Source: an uncultured Clostridia bacterium
GTDB lineage: Bacteria > Bacillota > Clostridia > Peptostreptococcales > Anaerovoracaceae
Direction of reading: 5' to 3'
Assembly: GCA_934255435.1 (NCBI GenBank)
Contig: CAKQNZ010000036.1
Location: 1-15,904 of the forward strand
DNA length: 15,904 nucleotides
Shown here: in pieces, positions 1 through 8,024 of the stretch
Layout of the letters: the number at the start of each line of letters is the position of its first letter
Position numbering within the stretch: the stretch's first letter is position 1
The notes under the pieces: model-generated
Told to the model about the DNA's origin: nothing
Database searches by the model: none
Seen by the model: only the letters and a program-made list of their open reading frames with translations
Position numbers and translations under genes: made by a program

Positions 1-173
1 AGCCGGACAAGGACGAATACCTGCACATAGTAAGCAGACTGGCTGACGAATACGGCATTGACATGGACGAGACGGAGCTGTTCAGGAAGGCTGAAGCCCA
101 TGCTATCCGCAGGAATGGCAGGAGCCCTCGTACCGCAAAACAGTTCATCGAACTTCTTAAGACAGGTATATAG
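1..173 (+). CDS. DUF815-type ATP-binding protein, C-terminal end (partial)
   Basis: This is the 3' end of a gene that enters the window from the left; the reading frame begins at base 3 and closes with TAG at 171-173. About 56 residues are visible. They run PDKDEYLHIVSRLADEYGID, then an acidic helix, then a motif ending RSPRTAKQFIELL. From memory, DUF815 AAA-family ATPases end this way: a 'P..eEY..IV..LA' helix, then 'A..A....GRS.R.A.QF...L', the sensor-like lid helix of the ATPase. The Walker motifs lie outside the window, so the assignment rests on the C-terminus alone. The biological role of DUF815 proteins is not established. A strong terminator follows 17 bases downstream, so this is the last gene of its transcript. 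Confidence 0.68.
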   Translation, partial: PDKDEYLHIVSRLADEYGIDMDETELFRKAEAHAIRRNGRSPRTAKQFIELLKTGI

Positions 174-190
174 ACATTTTTACGTATACT

Positions 191-227
191 AAAAGCCCGC
201 AGATCTGTTACCATCTGCGGGCTTTTT
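191..227. terminator. Bidirectional rho-independent terminator
   Basis: The sequence has a near-perfect stem: AAAAGCCCGCAGAT at 191-204 pairs with ATCTGCGGGCTTTT at 213-226 around an 8-nt loop, with T-runs on both strands. It ends the DUF815 transcript on the plus strand and can also stop the minus-strand gene that ends at 315. Bases 228-314 hold a weaker imperfect hairpin (CAGACA/TGTCTG) with no T-run, and nothing else recognisable. Confidence 0.93.
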
Positions 228-314
228 ATGCATATCATACAATATTTTTTCGCAGACAGAGCGGTTTTCCTGCCTTGTCTGTCCGCAGCTGCCTGCCTTC
301 CAGGACCAGGCGGT

Positions 315-536
315 TTATTCCACGATATCCTTTATATTTTCAGGTTTCAGCGGATTTTCGTCCATTTCCATGAATTTCTTCAGCACTTCATCTGAATAAC
401 ATTCTCTGTTGCCGCCTTTGATCTTGTGGTAGCCCAGCAGTTTGATAACCGCCTCCTCCTGTACTTTTGTCAGACGCACCGGTGTATATCCCAGCGCATA
501 TCCTTTATAAAAACGGACTTCTGTTACTGCTCCCAT
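315..536 (-). CDS. Small hypothetical protein (73 aa)
   Basis: A 73-residue cytosolic protein of unknown function. I recognise no family. It has no signal peptide or membrane segment and is rich in charged residues. It looks like a compact alpha/beta fold: a short beta-like N-terminus (TEVRFYKGYALGY), a helix around residues 22-35, a GGNRE turn, then a charged helix and an acidic tail. The start is supported by a clean AGGAGG at 545-550, eight bases before the ATG. A well-formed promoter lies upstream at 586-614. The gene therefore appears to be monocistronic, bounded by the terminator at 191-227 and by the one at 687-725. It is real on signals, but no function can be offered. Confidence 0.72.
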   Translation of the reverse strand: MGAVTEVRFYKGYALGYTPVRLTKVQEEAVIKLLGYHKIKGGNRECYSDEVLKKFMEMDENPLKPENIKDIVE

Positions 537-585
537 CGTATATTCCTCCTGTCAGTACCTGTCAATTCAAAATTCTATACTGTAT

Positions 586-614
586 ATGATACCATCAAAC
601 GGTGCTTATATCAA
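586..614 (-). promoter_or_regulatory. Sigma-A-type promoter for the 73-aa gene
   Basis: Read on the minus strand, TTGATA (609-614) and TATCAT (586-591) are separated by exactly 17 bases, and a TGG precedes the -10 hexamer as in extended -10 promoters. The predicted start near 578 leaves a leader of about 40 bases. That leader contains two copies of TGACAGG ten bases apart (548-564), the second running into the ribosome binding site. Confidence 0.62.
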
Positions 615-686
615 TTCTGTTTTGCTGTCTGTCGAACCCGGCACCACCACATAATTGTCTCGATACATATAACTCATGTGAACTGA

Positions 687-725
687 AAACTGCCGCAAAG
701 GTATTCATAACCTCGCGGCAGTTTT
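687..725 (-). terminator. Terminator of the 1578-aa surface protein gene
   Basis: AAAACTGCCGC at 687-697 pairs with GCGGCAGTTTT at 714-724, with an inner AGGT/ACCT pairing that lengthens the stem. On the minus strand the stem ends in TTTT, about 34 bases after the stop codon of the large gene. It is nearly symmetric, with A/T tracts on both sides. Confidence 0.85.
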
Positions 726-758
726 ATTGTCCCGTCATATCCCGTGCCGGGACATCCT

Positions 759-3700
759 TTATTTCACTATTATTTTCACGTACTTCACTTTCTTATCGCA
801 GCTTATCTTTATACGACAGTTGCCTTTCTTCTTGGCTTTGACAGTGCCGCTGCTGCTGACGGTGGCTGTTTTTTTGTTCGATGACGAATAGTGCACTTTC
901 TGTACGCATGTTATCGGGCTTATGACAGGCCTGAGTCTGTATGTGCCGCCCTTTTTCATGGAAACCGATGAAGACTTCACCGTTATGCCGGTAGCCGCCA
1001 CAGCGCTCTTCTGTACATTTACCTTCAGTGATGCCTTTTTACCACTCTTCAGTCTGACAGTGACGGTAGCTGTACCGGTCTTCCTGCCGGCTGTGATCCT
1101 GCCTTTGCTGCTGACCTTCACGATCTTTTTATTGCTGCTGCTCCATGAAGTGATGCTGTCTCTGCGGGCAAGGCCGCTGGCTTTCACCTTTGTCGTGGAC
1201 TGGCCTTTCTTCAGCCGTATGCTCTTAGCGTTGAGTTTGACAGTCGGTTTCAGCTTATCAGTGGATCTGTATTTCGCATCACCACATACAGTACAGAGGG
1301 ACTGCTGCTTTCCCTTTTTGAAAACAGTCGCCTTCGATACAGTCTCCCAGGATCCGTAAGTATGGGATGTCTTACCCTTGACCGAACCGCTGCTTATGAT
1401 ACCCTCGCAGATATCACATATCTTATCGCCGGTATAGCCCTGACGCAGACATGTCATACTGCGTTTGTTCGCCGTGTGGCTGACTCCGCTGTGAGTGCAT
1501 TTCTCCATGGAAAGATGCACCAGCTCTGTCTTTTCATCATCGGCTTCAGACTTCATCAGAGCATAGTATCTCACGCCTTTTTCCAGCTTCATATATCCGT
1601 ATTCGGACATATCGAGACAGCTGTAGTTCTGATCCAGCACGTTTTCACATGATACATATGAACCATCGCTGTCCTCTGCATATATATCTCTGCCGTTTAT
1701 CACGATGCGGTAATATCCGCTGTCAGGTGCAGTGAAAGAAACCATCTGCCTCGAATCTGATTTCATGGTGAAGCCACAGGCCTTCGACACATCATCCCAT
1801 TTCACAGCATCTGTTATATAGCTTTCCGGTATCACATCGAAATAGTTCTGTGTTTCACCTTTATACTGTCCCTTTCCGGTATATTCTGCGATATAGCTGC
1901 CTGCTGCCGTCGGGAAATCCTTTATGGCGGTGGAACTGCCATCGTCATTTTCCCTGGAGAATGATATGTTATAAGCATCTTCAGAGAGCGTCTCGTACCT
2001 GCCGTTCTTCTTTCTTACCAGCGACAGATCATGGCTTTTCCCCGAAACGAACAATGCGTTCCGGCAGTAATATCTCATAAGATCCCTGTGATCCAGCACT
2101 GCGAATCCAGTTATGGTACTGTCGGTATATCCTGATGCTGCAGGCTGTGCCACTGCGATGTAATCCCCCGGCTTCGAAGGCGGCTGCGCCTGCATCTTCA
2201 GTCCGCCCAGCTCCAGGTCGTTGTTTTCGTAATCATCATATGAAGCATATCTTATCTTGTATTTCGAAGTGCTAAGAGCCTTGCCGATCCCTGAAGAAGT
2301 CCTGCAAAGGGTCACATCCTCCGGTGTGATCTCGTCGTCCCAGTAATCTTCTATATTCATTTCATAATTCGAAAGATCCGTTGCTTTCCTTATTATGAAC
2401 ACATCCGTGTACTTGCTGCCGGTGCTCTTTATCGTGGCACGGACATAGTATTCTCCCGGTTTCTCCGGCAGTGACGAGGAAAATTTTGCAGCGTCCTCAT
2501 CATCTGTATATGGTGCGAAGCTCAGCGTATATTCGTCCTCATCCAGCTTTATATCCATACTGATCCCGGTATATACACTGAATGTGGAACGGTCGAAGCT
2601 GCGATCGCTCCAGAGGCTGTCCTCATCGTATCTTATCAGATAGTCACGCTCATAATAGTTTCCTGTTACCGTTATATCATGATCAGGCATCCTCACGGTG
2701 GTCATCGGAAGGTACTCGTCTGTTATGTACCCGCTGTCTCCGTCGCCTGATCCCCAGCATTCGAAAACATTAGCTGCATCGCTGTCTGTGGCATATATCG
2801 TCACCAGCTGTCCCGGATACGCCTTCTCCGCATCAGCGGTGCCGCCCTTTACAGTTATGCTGTGGGCTGTCTTTGATGGAGTTACCGATGAGTCGTAGTC
2901 AGGTTTCAGAGTTGTCTCGCCATCAGCCTTCAGCAGTGCGCTGCCTGCCGATGTACCGATGTTCAGACTGTATTCCTTGCCCACAGTCAGCTTCAGGCCG
3001 CTGAAAGACACAGTCTGTTTTTCATTCAGCTCTGCATCCATATCCCTGACGGTTATGTTCACAGGCGATGATGTAGCGGCAGAGAAACGTATCCCCGGCG
3101 ACGAACTGAAAGTATCCTCATCGCCGCATATCACAACGGATATGCCTGAATCGGTCTTCTCGACGCTGGCGCCCACCTTTTCCAGAACATCATCCAGATA
3201 TATCATATCCTCATAGGTCGGAGTGGACTCGATGATCACCTCACGTATCATAGTCCTGCCCTGTCCTGACGCCAGATCTTCTATCTGAGTCGTTGTCATG
3301 GTATCAAGTCTGGCCATGTAGTGCTCAGGCTCATGTACCCTGCCAAGATTTTTGAAGCCGCCCGCTGCCATGGAAACCACATGCCTGATACCTGCCAGTT
3401 CCAGAGATCCGCTGTACAGGCTTTCATATCTTTCGTCCGAAGATTTGCCGCTGTAGCTCTGGTTCTTTTCCCTGAAAAGATCTCTCAGAGGTTCCTGCAG
3501 CGTCCCCTTGAAAACACCTCTGTTCACATTGATGAGCCCTGCAAGATTCTTTATCTTGTACACCGTGGAGACCTGGGACGGTTTTATCCGCGGGCTTTCT
3601 GAAGTTATCATCTTTCCCGACAGTGACGTATATCTCTGCCAGAGCTTGTCGGTGCTGTCCACAGGAAGCCAGAGAGTATTGCCGTATCTGCCGTAACCCC

Positions 3701-5495
3701 ACAGGTTCAGAGGTACCTGCGGCACCAGATCCTGGGGACTGATGATATTGAATATGTTCTCGTCCCGGGACTTGCTGGCGTCGTCATTGTTTTCTCTTGT
3801 GGCTACATTGGGAGTCGCAAAGGTATACGCGTAGAGATCTTTCTTTGCAACGGATACCCCGCCTGCGCCGTCTTTATTTATATCGTGGGCCACTCTGTTG
3901 GCAGTGGCGGCTGAACGGCTGTATCCGCAGATCCATATCTTCAGATCTCCCCGTATACCGTTCTCTGAGCTGCTGAGGCTCTTCACATAGCTGTCCAGTT
4001 CACGCTTCACCTTTTCTGCCGCCTGGCTGAACCCGTAATGGTCGTCATTACCGCTGCCGTATACCACATTGAAGTTGCTGGACCACTCCGCACCGTAGCC
4101 GCCGCCTCTCAGGACCACAGCTATCACGGTGTCCTCACCTTTCGATGTGTCGGTTTTATCTTCCCCGCGGTTCACGTACTTCTTCGCTATGGAAAATGCC
4201 ACCTTGTCGTCACTGTCATTGAGCGGCACCTCGTAGTTCACGAATTTCATCCCGGAAAATTTCAGTTTTTTATAGAGTTCTGCGATGTTCGCTGCTCTGC
4301 CGTAACCGTTCCCGGCCGTCGGCTTTATGGTATCCGTCCACCGGCTGTCCAGCCTGCAGTCTGAATACCCCGCCATCACAGCAGCCAGTGATAGCTGTGC
4401 GAACATGTTATGCTTCTTATTATAGTGGATCGTCTCATCGTTTATATAGAACATATGATCCGAATATATGCCCAGGGTACTTTCGTGCCTCGTGCCGTCC
4501 GAGGCTGAATAGTGGAACACCGGAGTCATTTCATCTATGTAGTTTTTGCTGCTGTCATCCGATACGTCCGGTTCCACTTCATCCGGCTCCTTCTTGCTGT
4601 CAGTACTTACCGTGCCGGCATAGCTCCAGAGGCCTTCCGCTTCGCTGAGGGATATGTGGATCGCAGGGCATATACCTAACCGCTTGTTGTATCCATCCCA
4701 GCCGTGGGTATCGATCGTCACACTATTATACCCCGCATAGACACGCATGACTTCATTCGCACCTTCCCCTCTGTTTCTGAGCCAGTAGAACCATTTCTTT
4801 GACGCTTCTTCATAAGACTCGGTGTCACTGATCCGACCTTCGCGCGATGACCCGCCACTGTAGGCGTATTCCGTAATTCCCCTCGCCCTGGCAGGATCGT
4901 CCTTTTTTTCTTTATTTATGAACCCATATTCGCTGTTCTTCACTTCTTCTCTTGAAAGAATGAAGACCCTGTCGGTGGTGGTGCAGCTTTCATTATCAAA
5001 CCATCCCCGGCTGTACATCTGGGTGTTCTTTATGGCGCCCTGTTCATCTTCGGTGAAAGCGCTGTCCATGAAGTTCTCATCTGCGAACTCGCTGTACTTC
5101 GAGCTGTCGCCACTCAGCCATGCCCTTAACGTTGAATCCTCCCATGTAACATCCGGCATCCCTCCTCCGTATCTGTCAGATTCGTAGTCGTGGAACCTCC
5201 TGACGTCCAGTATCTTGTCAGCACTGAGGAAGACATCGTCCCCGTCCACCTTCAGCACTCTCCATTTTATTGGTGATTTCTCTGCATCCGTGCCCTGCTT
5301 GTAGCTGCCGAACCATATGCAGTCATATGTGATATACCTGTCCTGATCCGCCCACGGACCTTTCAGCGTCACATCATCGTCCTGCGCATACGCATCAGAG
5401 GCTGCCGCCCATGCGCCTGTCATCATCAGCAGTACAGCTGCCAGTACTGTCATGAACCTGCCTGATACAGACCTCTTTTTCTTTATCTTCTTCAT
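759..5495 (-). CDS. Large secreted modular protein: DUF6273-like, lipase-like hydrolase and Big_2 domains
   Basis: A 1578-residue exported protein. I start it at the ATG at 5495 (MKKIKKKRS...), because a textbook signal peptide (basic n-region, hydrophobic 15-32, AYA cleavage near 37) begins there with AGGA about ten bases upstream. An ATG 22 codons earlier is less likely. Domains in order: a DUF6273-like region at about 50-285 (FGSY, PIKWRVL, WEDSTLRAWL); a lipase-like alpha/beta hydrolase at about 320-740, with nucleophile elbow GYSRSA (Ser526), a PQDLVPQVP motif (Asp589) and HEPEHYM (His721 or His725); an InlB-B-like repeat at about 880-945; beta-rich Ig-like repeats; a CxxC-containing linker at about 1330-1410; and two Big_2 domains at about 1414-1578. 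There is no LPXTG motif. A surface-acting or secreted lipase or esterase is inferred; the substrate is unknown. It has its own promoter and terminator. Confidence 0.88.
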   Translation of the reverse strand: MKKIKKKRSVSGRFMTVLAAVLLMMTGAWAAASDAYAQDDDVTLKGPWADQDRYITYDCIWFGSYKQGTDAEKSPIKWRVLKVDGDDVFLSADKILDVRRFHDYESDRYGGGMPDVTWEDSTLRAWLSGDSSKYSEFADENFMDSAFTEDEQGAIKNTQMYSRGWFDNESCTTTDRVFILSREEVKNSEYGFINKEKKDDPARARGITEYAYSGGSSREGRISDTESYEEASKKWFYWLRNRGEGANEVMRVYAGYNSVTIDTHGWDGYNKRLGICPAIHISLSEAEGLWSYAGTVSTDSKKEPDEVEPDVSDDSSKNYIDEMTPVFHYSASDGTRHESTLGIYSDHMFYINDETIHYNKKHNMFAQLSLAAVMAGYSDCRLDSRWTDTIKPTAGNGYGRAANIAELYKKLKFSGMKFVNYEVPLNDSDDKVAFSIAKKYVNRGEDKTDTSKGEDTVIAVVLRGGGYGAEWSSNFNVVYGSGNDDHYGFSQAAEKVKRELDSYVKSLSSSENGIRGDLKIWICGYSRSAATANRVAHDINKDGAGGVSVAKKDLYAYTFATPNVATRENNDDASKSRDENIFNIISPQDLVPQVPLNLWGYGRYGNTLWLPVDSTDKLWQRYTSLSGKMITSESPRIKPSQVSTVYKIKNLAGLINVNRGVFKGTLQEPLRDLFREKNQSYSGKSSDERYESLYSGSLELAGIRHVVSMAAGGFKNLGRVHEPEHYMARLDTMTTTQIEDLASGQGRTMIREVIIESTPTYEDMIYLDDVLEKVGASVEKTDSGISVVICGDEDTFSSSPGIRFSAATSSPVNITVRDMDAELNEKQTVSFSGLKLTVGKEYSLNIGTSAGSALLKADGETTLKPDYDSSVTPSKTAHSITVKGGTADAEKAYPGQLVTIYATDSDAANVFECWGSGDGDSGYITDEYLPMTTVRMPDHDITVTGNYYERDYLIRYDEDSLWSDRSFDRSTFSVYTGISMDIKLDEDEYTLSFAPYTDDEDAAKFSSSLPEKPGEYYVRATIKSTGSKYTDVFIIRKATDLSNYEMNIEDYWDDEITPEDVTLCRTSSGIGKALSTSKYKIRYASYDDYENNDLELGGLKMQAQPPSKPGDYIAVAQPAASGYTDSTITGFAVLDHRDLMRYYCRNALFVSGKSHDLSLVRKKNGRYETLSEDAYNISFSRENDDGSSTAIKDFPTAAGSYIAEYTGKGQYKGETQNYFDVIPESYITDAVKWDDVSKACGFTMKSDSRQMVSFTAPDSGYYRIVINGRDIYAEDSDGSYVSCENVLDQNYSCLDMSEYGYMKLEKGVRYYALMKSEADDEKTELVHLSMEKCTHSGVSHTANKRSMTCLRQGYTGDKICDICEGIISSGSVKGKTSHTYGSWETVSKATVFKKGKQQSLCTVCGDAKYRSTDKLKPTVKLNAKSIRLKKGQSTTKVKASGLARRDSITSWSSSNKKIVKVSSKGRITAGRKTGTATVTVRLKSGKKASLKVNVQKSAVAATGITVKSSSVSMKKGGTYRLRPVISPITCVQKVHYSSSNKKTATVSSSGTVKAKKKGNCRIKISCDKKVKYVKIIVK

Positions 5496-5540
5496 CTCAT
5501 CCGTTCCTGTTCTTCTTTTCAGAGAATAGTTTTCAGATAA

Positions 5541-5568
5541 ATTATAACATGTTTCAGGCATCTGTCAC
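5541..5568 (-). promoter_or_regulatory. Promoter of the large surface protein gene
   Basis: On the minus strand GTGACA (5563-5568) and a perfect TATAAT (5541-5546) are 16 bases apart, with TGT directly before the -10 (extended -10). The -35 lies inside the last codons of the upstream 86-aa gene. The predicted start near 5534 gives a leader of about 39 bases. Confidence 0.68.
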
Positions 5569-5814
5569 TGTTTTTTCAGACATGAAAAAAGGACCGCCCG
5601 GATTATCATCTCTGCCATATCCGTGCGATCCTCTTTCATATTCTCTTTTCCAGTTTTTCTTTCTCGGTCTGTCTTTTTCAGTCATATACCTGCCGGTCCT
5701 GAACGCCGGTGCCGTATATGCCTTTTTCCTGTTGACCTGGTTCATGTCGATGGTCATCTTTCGTTTTTCTGCCGACCGTGCCACAGGCACAGCTCCTGTC
5801 TTCTTTCTTCCCAT
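5554..5814 (-). CDS. Small, highly basic hypothetical protein (86 aa)
   Basis: The frame is open from a TTG at 5880, but the ATG at 5814 is preferred because AGAGAGG sits eight to ten bases before it; the upstream part also overlaps the 50-aa gene. The 86-residue product is very rich in Lys and Arg (for example DRPRKKNWKREYER around residues 48-61) and has a Gly/Asp-rich stretch at about 65-75. It has no signal peptide or membrane helix and is probably largely unstructured; nucleic-acid binding is possible but only inferred from charge. It lies 16 bases after the stop of the 50-aa gene, so the two form a cassette. I recognise no family. A reverse-strand hydrophobic frame over the same bases has no supporting signals. 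Confidence 0.5.
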   Translation of the reverse strand: MGRKKTGAVPVARSAEKRKMTIDMNQVNRKKAYTAPAFRTGRYMTEKDRPRKKNWKREYERGSHGYGRDDNPGGPFFMSEKTVTDA

Positions 5815-5830
5815 TGTTTTCGCCTCTCTG

Positions 5831-5983
5831 TTATTCAGATTTTTCTTTTTCTTCTGTCTGTCCCAGACACTTTTTAGCAATATAATAACCTGCCGTCATA
5901 TCTATGATGTACATAGCTGCATATATACATGTAACTACCTTGGCATGTTTCCTGTAATTCCAGTCCTTAAAAAATTTTTTCAT
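5831..5983 (-). CDS. 50-aa single-pass membrane microprotein
   Basis: A short gene in a gap that would otherwise be left blank. It opens with ATG at 5983 (MKKFFKDWNYRKHAKV...) and closes with TAA at 5831-5833. GGAGGTG stands about six bases before the start codon, one of the best ribosome binding sites in the window. The product has a basic aromatic N-terminus, one hydrophobic segment at about residues 16-36 (VVTCIYAAMYIIDMTAGYYI) and a charged Lys/Glu tail. It could be a membrane-anchored microprotein with the N-terminus inside, or a regulator of a neighbouring membrane protein. No family is recognised. A strong promoter lies directly upstream at 6031-6059, and the 86-aa gene follows 16 bases downstream. 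Confidence 0.62.
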   Translation of the reverse strand: MKKFFKDWNYRKHAKVVTCIYAAMYIIDMTAGYYIAKKCLGQTEEKEKSE

Positions 5984-6030
5984 GCTTGCACCTCCGTATA
6001 TATTATATGCGCAAATTTATCTTTTATATG

Positions 6031-6059
6031 ATTATAATCCTGACTGGCAGAAAATACAA
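6031..6059 (-). promoter_or_regulatory. Promoter of the small-protein cassette
   Basis: On the minus strand TTGTAT (6054-6059) and TATAAT (6031-6036) are 17 bases apart. It lies just after the stop codon of the MATE gene. The predicted start near 6024 gives a leader of about 40 bases before the 50-aa gene. A second TATAAT nearer the gene has no matching -35. Confidence 0.65.
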
Positions 6060-6074
6060 CCGTAAAATACATCA

Positions 6075-7406
6075 TCACGACAGTTCCTGCTGTCTCACGG
6101 ACTGCTTCATATAAATCAGGCCCGTGATATCTGCCAGCACCCAGCCGATGGGTATCGCCAGCCATATGCCTGTCTCTCCGAGAAAAGCCGACAGTATATA
6201 CGCCAGCACCACTCTGAGGCCCAGTGATATCACCGTCAGCACCAGCGACATACCGGGACGCTTCACAGCTCTGTAGTATCCGTACAGCAGGAACAGGCAG
6301 CCTATGCCGCAGTACAGCGCACCTTCGATGCGGAGATATCTCACGCCCGCTTCTATCACGGCAGTTTCCCCGCCTCCCACGAATATCTTCATCAGCGGTA
6401 CTGCAAATATACATACCAGCATTGATATCACGACACTGAATATCATGCTCATGACGAATGCAGTCTTCGTACCCTGTCTTATACGGCGGTTTCTGCCTGC
6501 ACCGTAGTTCTGTGCGACGAATGTGGAATATGCATTACCGAAATCCTGCACCGGGAGATATGCGAAAGTATCTATCTTCACGGCGGCTGCAAATGCTGCC
6601 ATCACCACCGGTCCGAAACTATTCACCAGCCCCTGCACCATCAGTATCCCGAAATTCATCACCGACTGCTGCAGACACGTCAGCGCCGACATGTTGATTA
6701 TTGAACGCAGGATGTTGCTGTCATACCCCAGCCCATCCTTTTGCGGCAGCAGATCACGGCATTTCCTGAATACATATATCATTATCCCGATACCTGAAAC
6801 ATACTGTGCGATGACCGTGGCAAAGGCTGCACCTGCTATCCCCATGGAAAACCCCAGCATGAACAGCAGGTCAAGTCCGATGTTCAGCAGTGCCGACACC
6901 GCCAGGAACACCAGCGGCACAGATGAATTGCCTACAGCTCTCAGAAGACATGAGAAAAAATTATACAGCGATGTGGCGATGAGCCCTGCAAAGATCACCA
7001 GCAGATATTCCTTCATGCCTGCCCATACCTGATGAGGCACACGCAGTAATGTAAGTATCTCATCCAGCCATATGTAGACCGCTGCATTTATCAGCACCGT
7101 CACTGCCATTATCAATACGAAAGCATGCAAAACAGAGGAACGCAGTCTGCTTTCGTCCCTCTGTCCTCTGTATATGGAAAAAAGTGCTCCAGAGCCCATA
7201 CTGAGCCCCAGGAACACCGAAGTCAGAAACGTCATCAGTGTATAGGCAGAGCCCACTGCCGCCAGAGCATCAGTGCCCAGTACACGCCCCACTATCAGCG
7301 TATCCGCTATATTATAAAACTGCTGCAGCATATTGCCGGCTATCATCGGCAGTGCGAACAGCAGTAATACTTTTGAAATCTTTCCTTCTGTCAGATCGTT
7401 GTACAT
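6075..7406 (-). CDS. MATE family efflux transporter
   Basis: A 443-residue integral membrane protein of the usual MATE length, with about twelve hydrophobic segments in two homologous halves. The N-terminus has the family signature: a short charged lead (LTEGKISK), then LLLFALPMIAGNMLQQFYNI, ADTLIVGRVLG and a GLSMGSGALFS segment. The second half begins near residue 235 (ALTCLQQSVMNFGILMVQGL) and contains FVAQNYGAGR. MATE proteins export cationic drugs, metabolites or lipids using Na+ or H+ gradients; this one's substrate cannot be told. It is the last of four co-directional genes, 71 bases after the nitroreductase. No convincing Shine-Dalgarno precedes the ATG (only GAAGAAAC, 9-16 bases before it), and a perfect dyad lies in the gap. 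It ends with TGA. Confidence 0.95.
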   Translation of the reverse strand: MYNDLTEGKISKVLLLFALPMIAGNMLQQFYNIADTLIVGRVLGTDALAAVGSAYTLMTFLTSVFLGLSMGSGALFSIYRGQRDESRLRSSVLHAFVLIMAVTVLINAAVYIWLDEILTLLRVPHQVWAGMKEYLLVIFAGLIATSLYNFFSCLLRAVGNSSVPLVFLAVSALLNIGLDLLFMLGFSMGIAGAAFATVIAQYVSGIGIMIYVFRKCRDLLPQKDGLGYDSNILRSIINMSALTCLQQSVMNFGILMVQGLVNSFGPVVMAAFAAAVKIDTFAYLPVQDFGNAYSTFVAQNYGAGRNRRIRQGTKTAFVMSMIFSVVISMLVCIFAVPLMKIFVGGGETAVIEAGVRYLRIEGALYCGIGCLFLLYGYYRAVKRPGMSLVLTVISLGLRVVLAYILSAFLGETGIWLAIPIGWVLADITGLIYMKQSVRQQELS

Positions 7407-7433
7407 GATCTATGTTTCTTCATGCCGCAGCCC

Positions 7434-7452
7434 TGTGACAGATCCTGTCACA
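7434..7452. repeat. Perfect 8-bp inverted repeat between nitroreductase and MATE genes
   Basis: TGTGACAG at 7434-7441 and CTGTCACA at 7445-7452 form a perfect dyad around ATC. It starts 28 bases upstream of the MATE start codon. There is no T-run, so it is not a classical terminator. It could be an operator or an mRNA hairpin that tunes expression of the transporter. Confidence 0.6.
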
Positions 7453-7477
7453 CCGACTGCAGCACATCATATCTCCT

Positions 7478-8002
7478 TTAGTATTTTTCGTAGTGGACTT
7501 TCTCTGTATGGAGATCCGAAAGTTCATATCTCGGAGCATGCTTCACCGGCATACCCAGAGAAAGGATCGCCTCAAGTCTGAAATTTTCAGGAAATCCAAG
7601 ACACTCTCTGAGGTATTCTTCTGTAGTCCTGCCGTCTGCCGCTGTACGGAGTCTGCCCTGTATCCAGCAACTTCCCACACCCAGGCTGTCTGCCATCAGA
7701 TGCATATTCGACATAACTATGGAACAGTCCTCTGTCCAGACATCGGTGACACTTTCATCAGCTATAACAACGATGGCTGCATCTGCTCCTGTCAGCATAT
7801 TTGCAGCTCCGTCACGGCAGTCTGCCATTTTATTCAGCATATCCCGATCCCTTACGACTATAAGCTCCCATGGACGCTTGCCTTTGCTGGAAGCTGACAG
7901 CAGACCTGCCTGTATTATCGCTGTCATATTTTCTTCTGAGATCTTCTCGTCAGTGTACTTTCTGACGCTCCTTCTCGACTGCATTATTTCAAGTAAACTC
8001 AT
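7478..8002 (-). CDS. Nitroreductase family protein
   Basis: A 174-residue flavoprotein of the nitroreductase superfamily. I choose the ATG at 8002, not the one 15 codons upstream, because AGGAGG lies seven bases before it and the family N-terminus (MSLLEIMQSRRSVRKY) begins there. The SRRSVRKY motif at 9-16 normally binds the FMN phosphate. A PWELIVV strand is at 44-50, an SLGVGSCWIQ segment at 106-115 and the closing AILSLGMP motif at 145-152. Such enzymes use NAD(P)H and FMN to reduce nitroaromatics, quinones or flavins, usually as dimers; the natural substrate is unknown. The gene starts 22 bases after the aminopeptidase and is followed by the MATE transporter. A link between redox modification and export is only inferred. 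Confidence 0.92.
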   Translation of the reverse strand: MSLLEIMQSRRSVRKYTDEKISEENMTAIIQAGLLSASSKGKRPWELIVVRDRDMLNKMADCRDGAANMLTGADAAIVVIADESVTDVWTEDCSIVMSNMHLMADSLGVGSCWIQGRLRTAADGRTTEEYLRECLGFPENFRLEAILSLGMPVKHAPRYELSDLHTEKVHYEKY

Positions 8003-8024
8003 TCTCTGTTCCTCCTTTGTCTGA

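Noticed and set aside
243..290. Second terminator after the 73-aa gene
   Set aside because: The CAGACA/TGTCTG pairing is imperfect and has no T-run on either strand. The terminator at 191-227 already serves both directions.
922..1359. Plus-strand 145-residue hydrophobic frame opposite the Big_2 domains
   Set aside because: It is a mirror of Lys/Ser-rich codons in the large surface gene, without start signals. The same holds for the other plus-strand frames across 759-5495.
5549..6031. Plus-strand 160-residue hydrophobic open frame
   Set aside because: It is the complement of the two small minus-strand genes. It has no ribosome binding site, and its Phe-rich composition follows from Lys-rich codons on the other strand.
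6523..7032. Plus-strand 169-residue frame
   Set aside because: It lies antisense within the MATE gene, whose family match is unambiguous, and has no ribosome binding site.
7434..7452. CRP/FNR-type binding site (TGTGA...TCACA)
   Set aside because: The half-sites match, but the spacer is nine bases instead of six, and the site lies inside an operon, not at a promoter.
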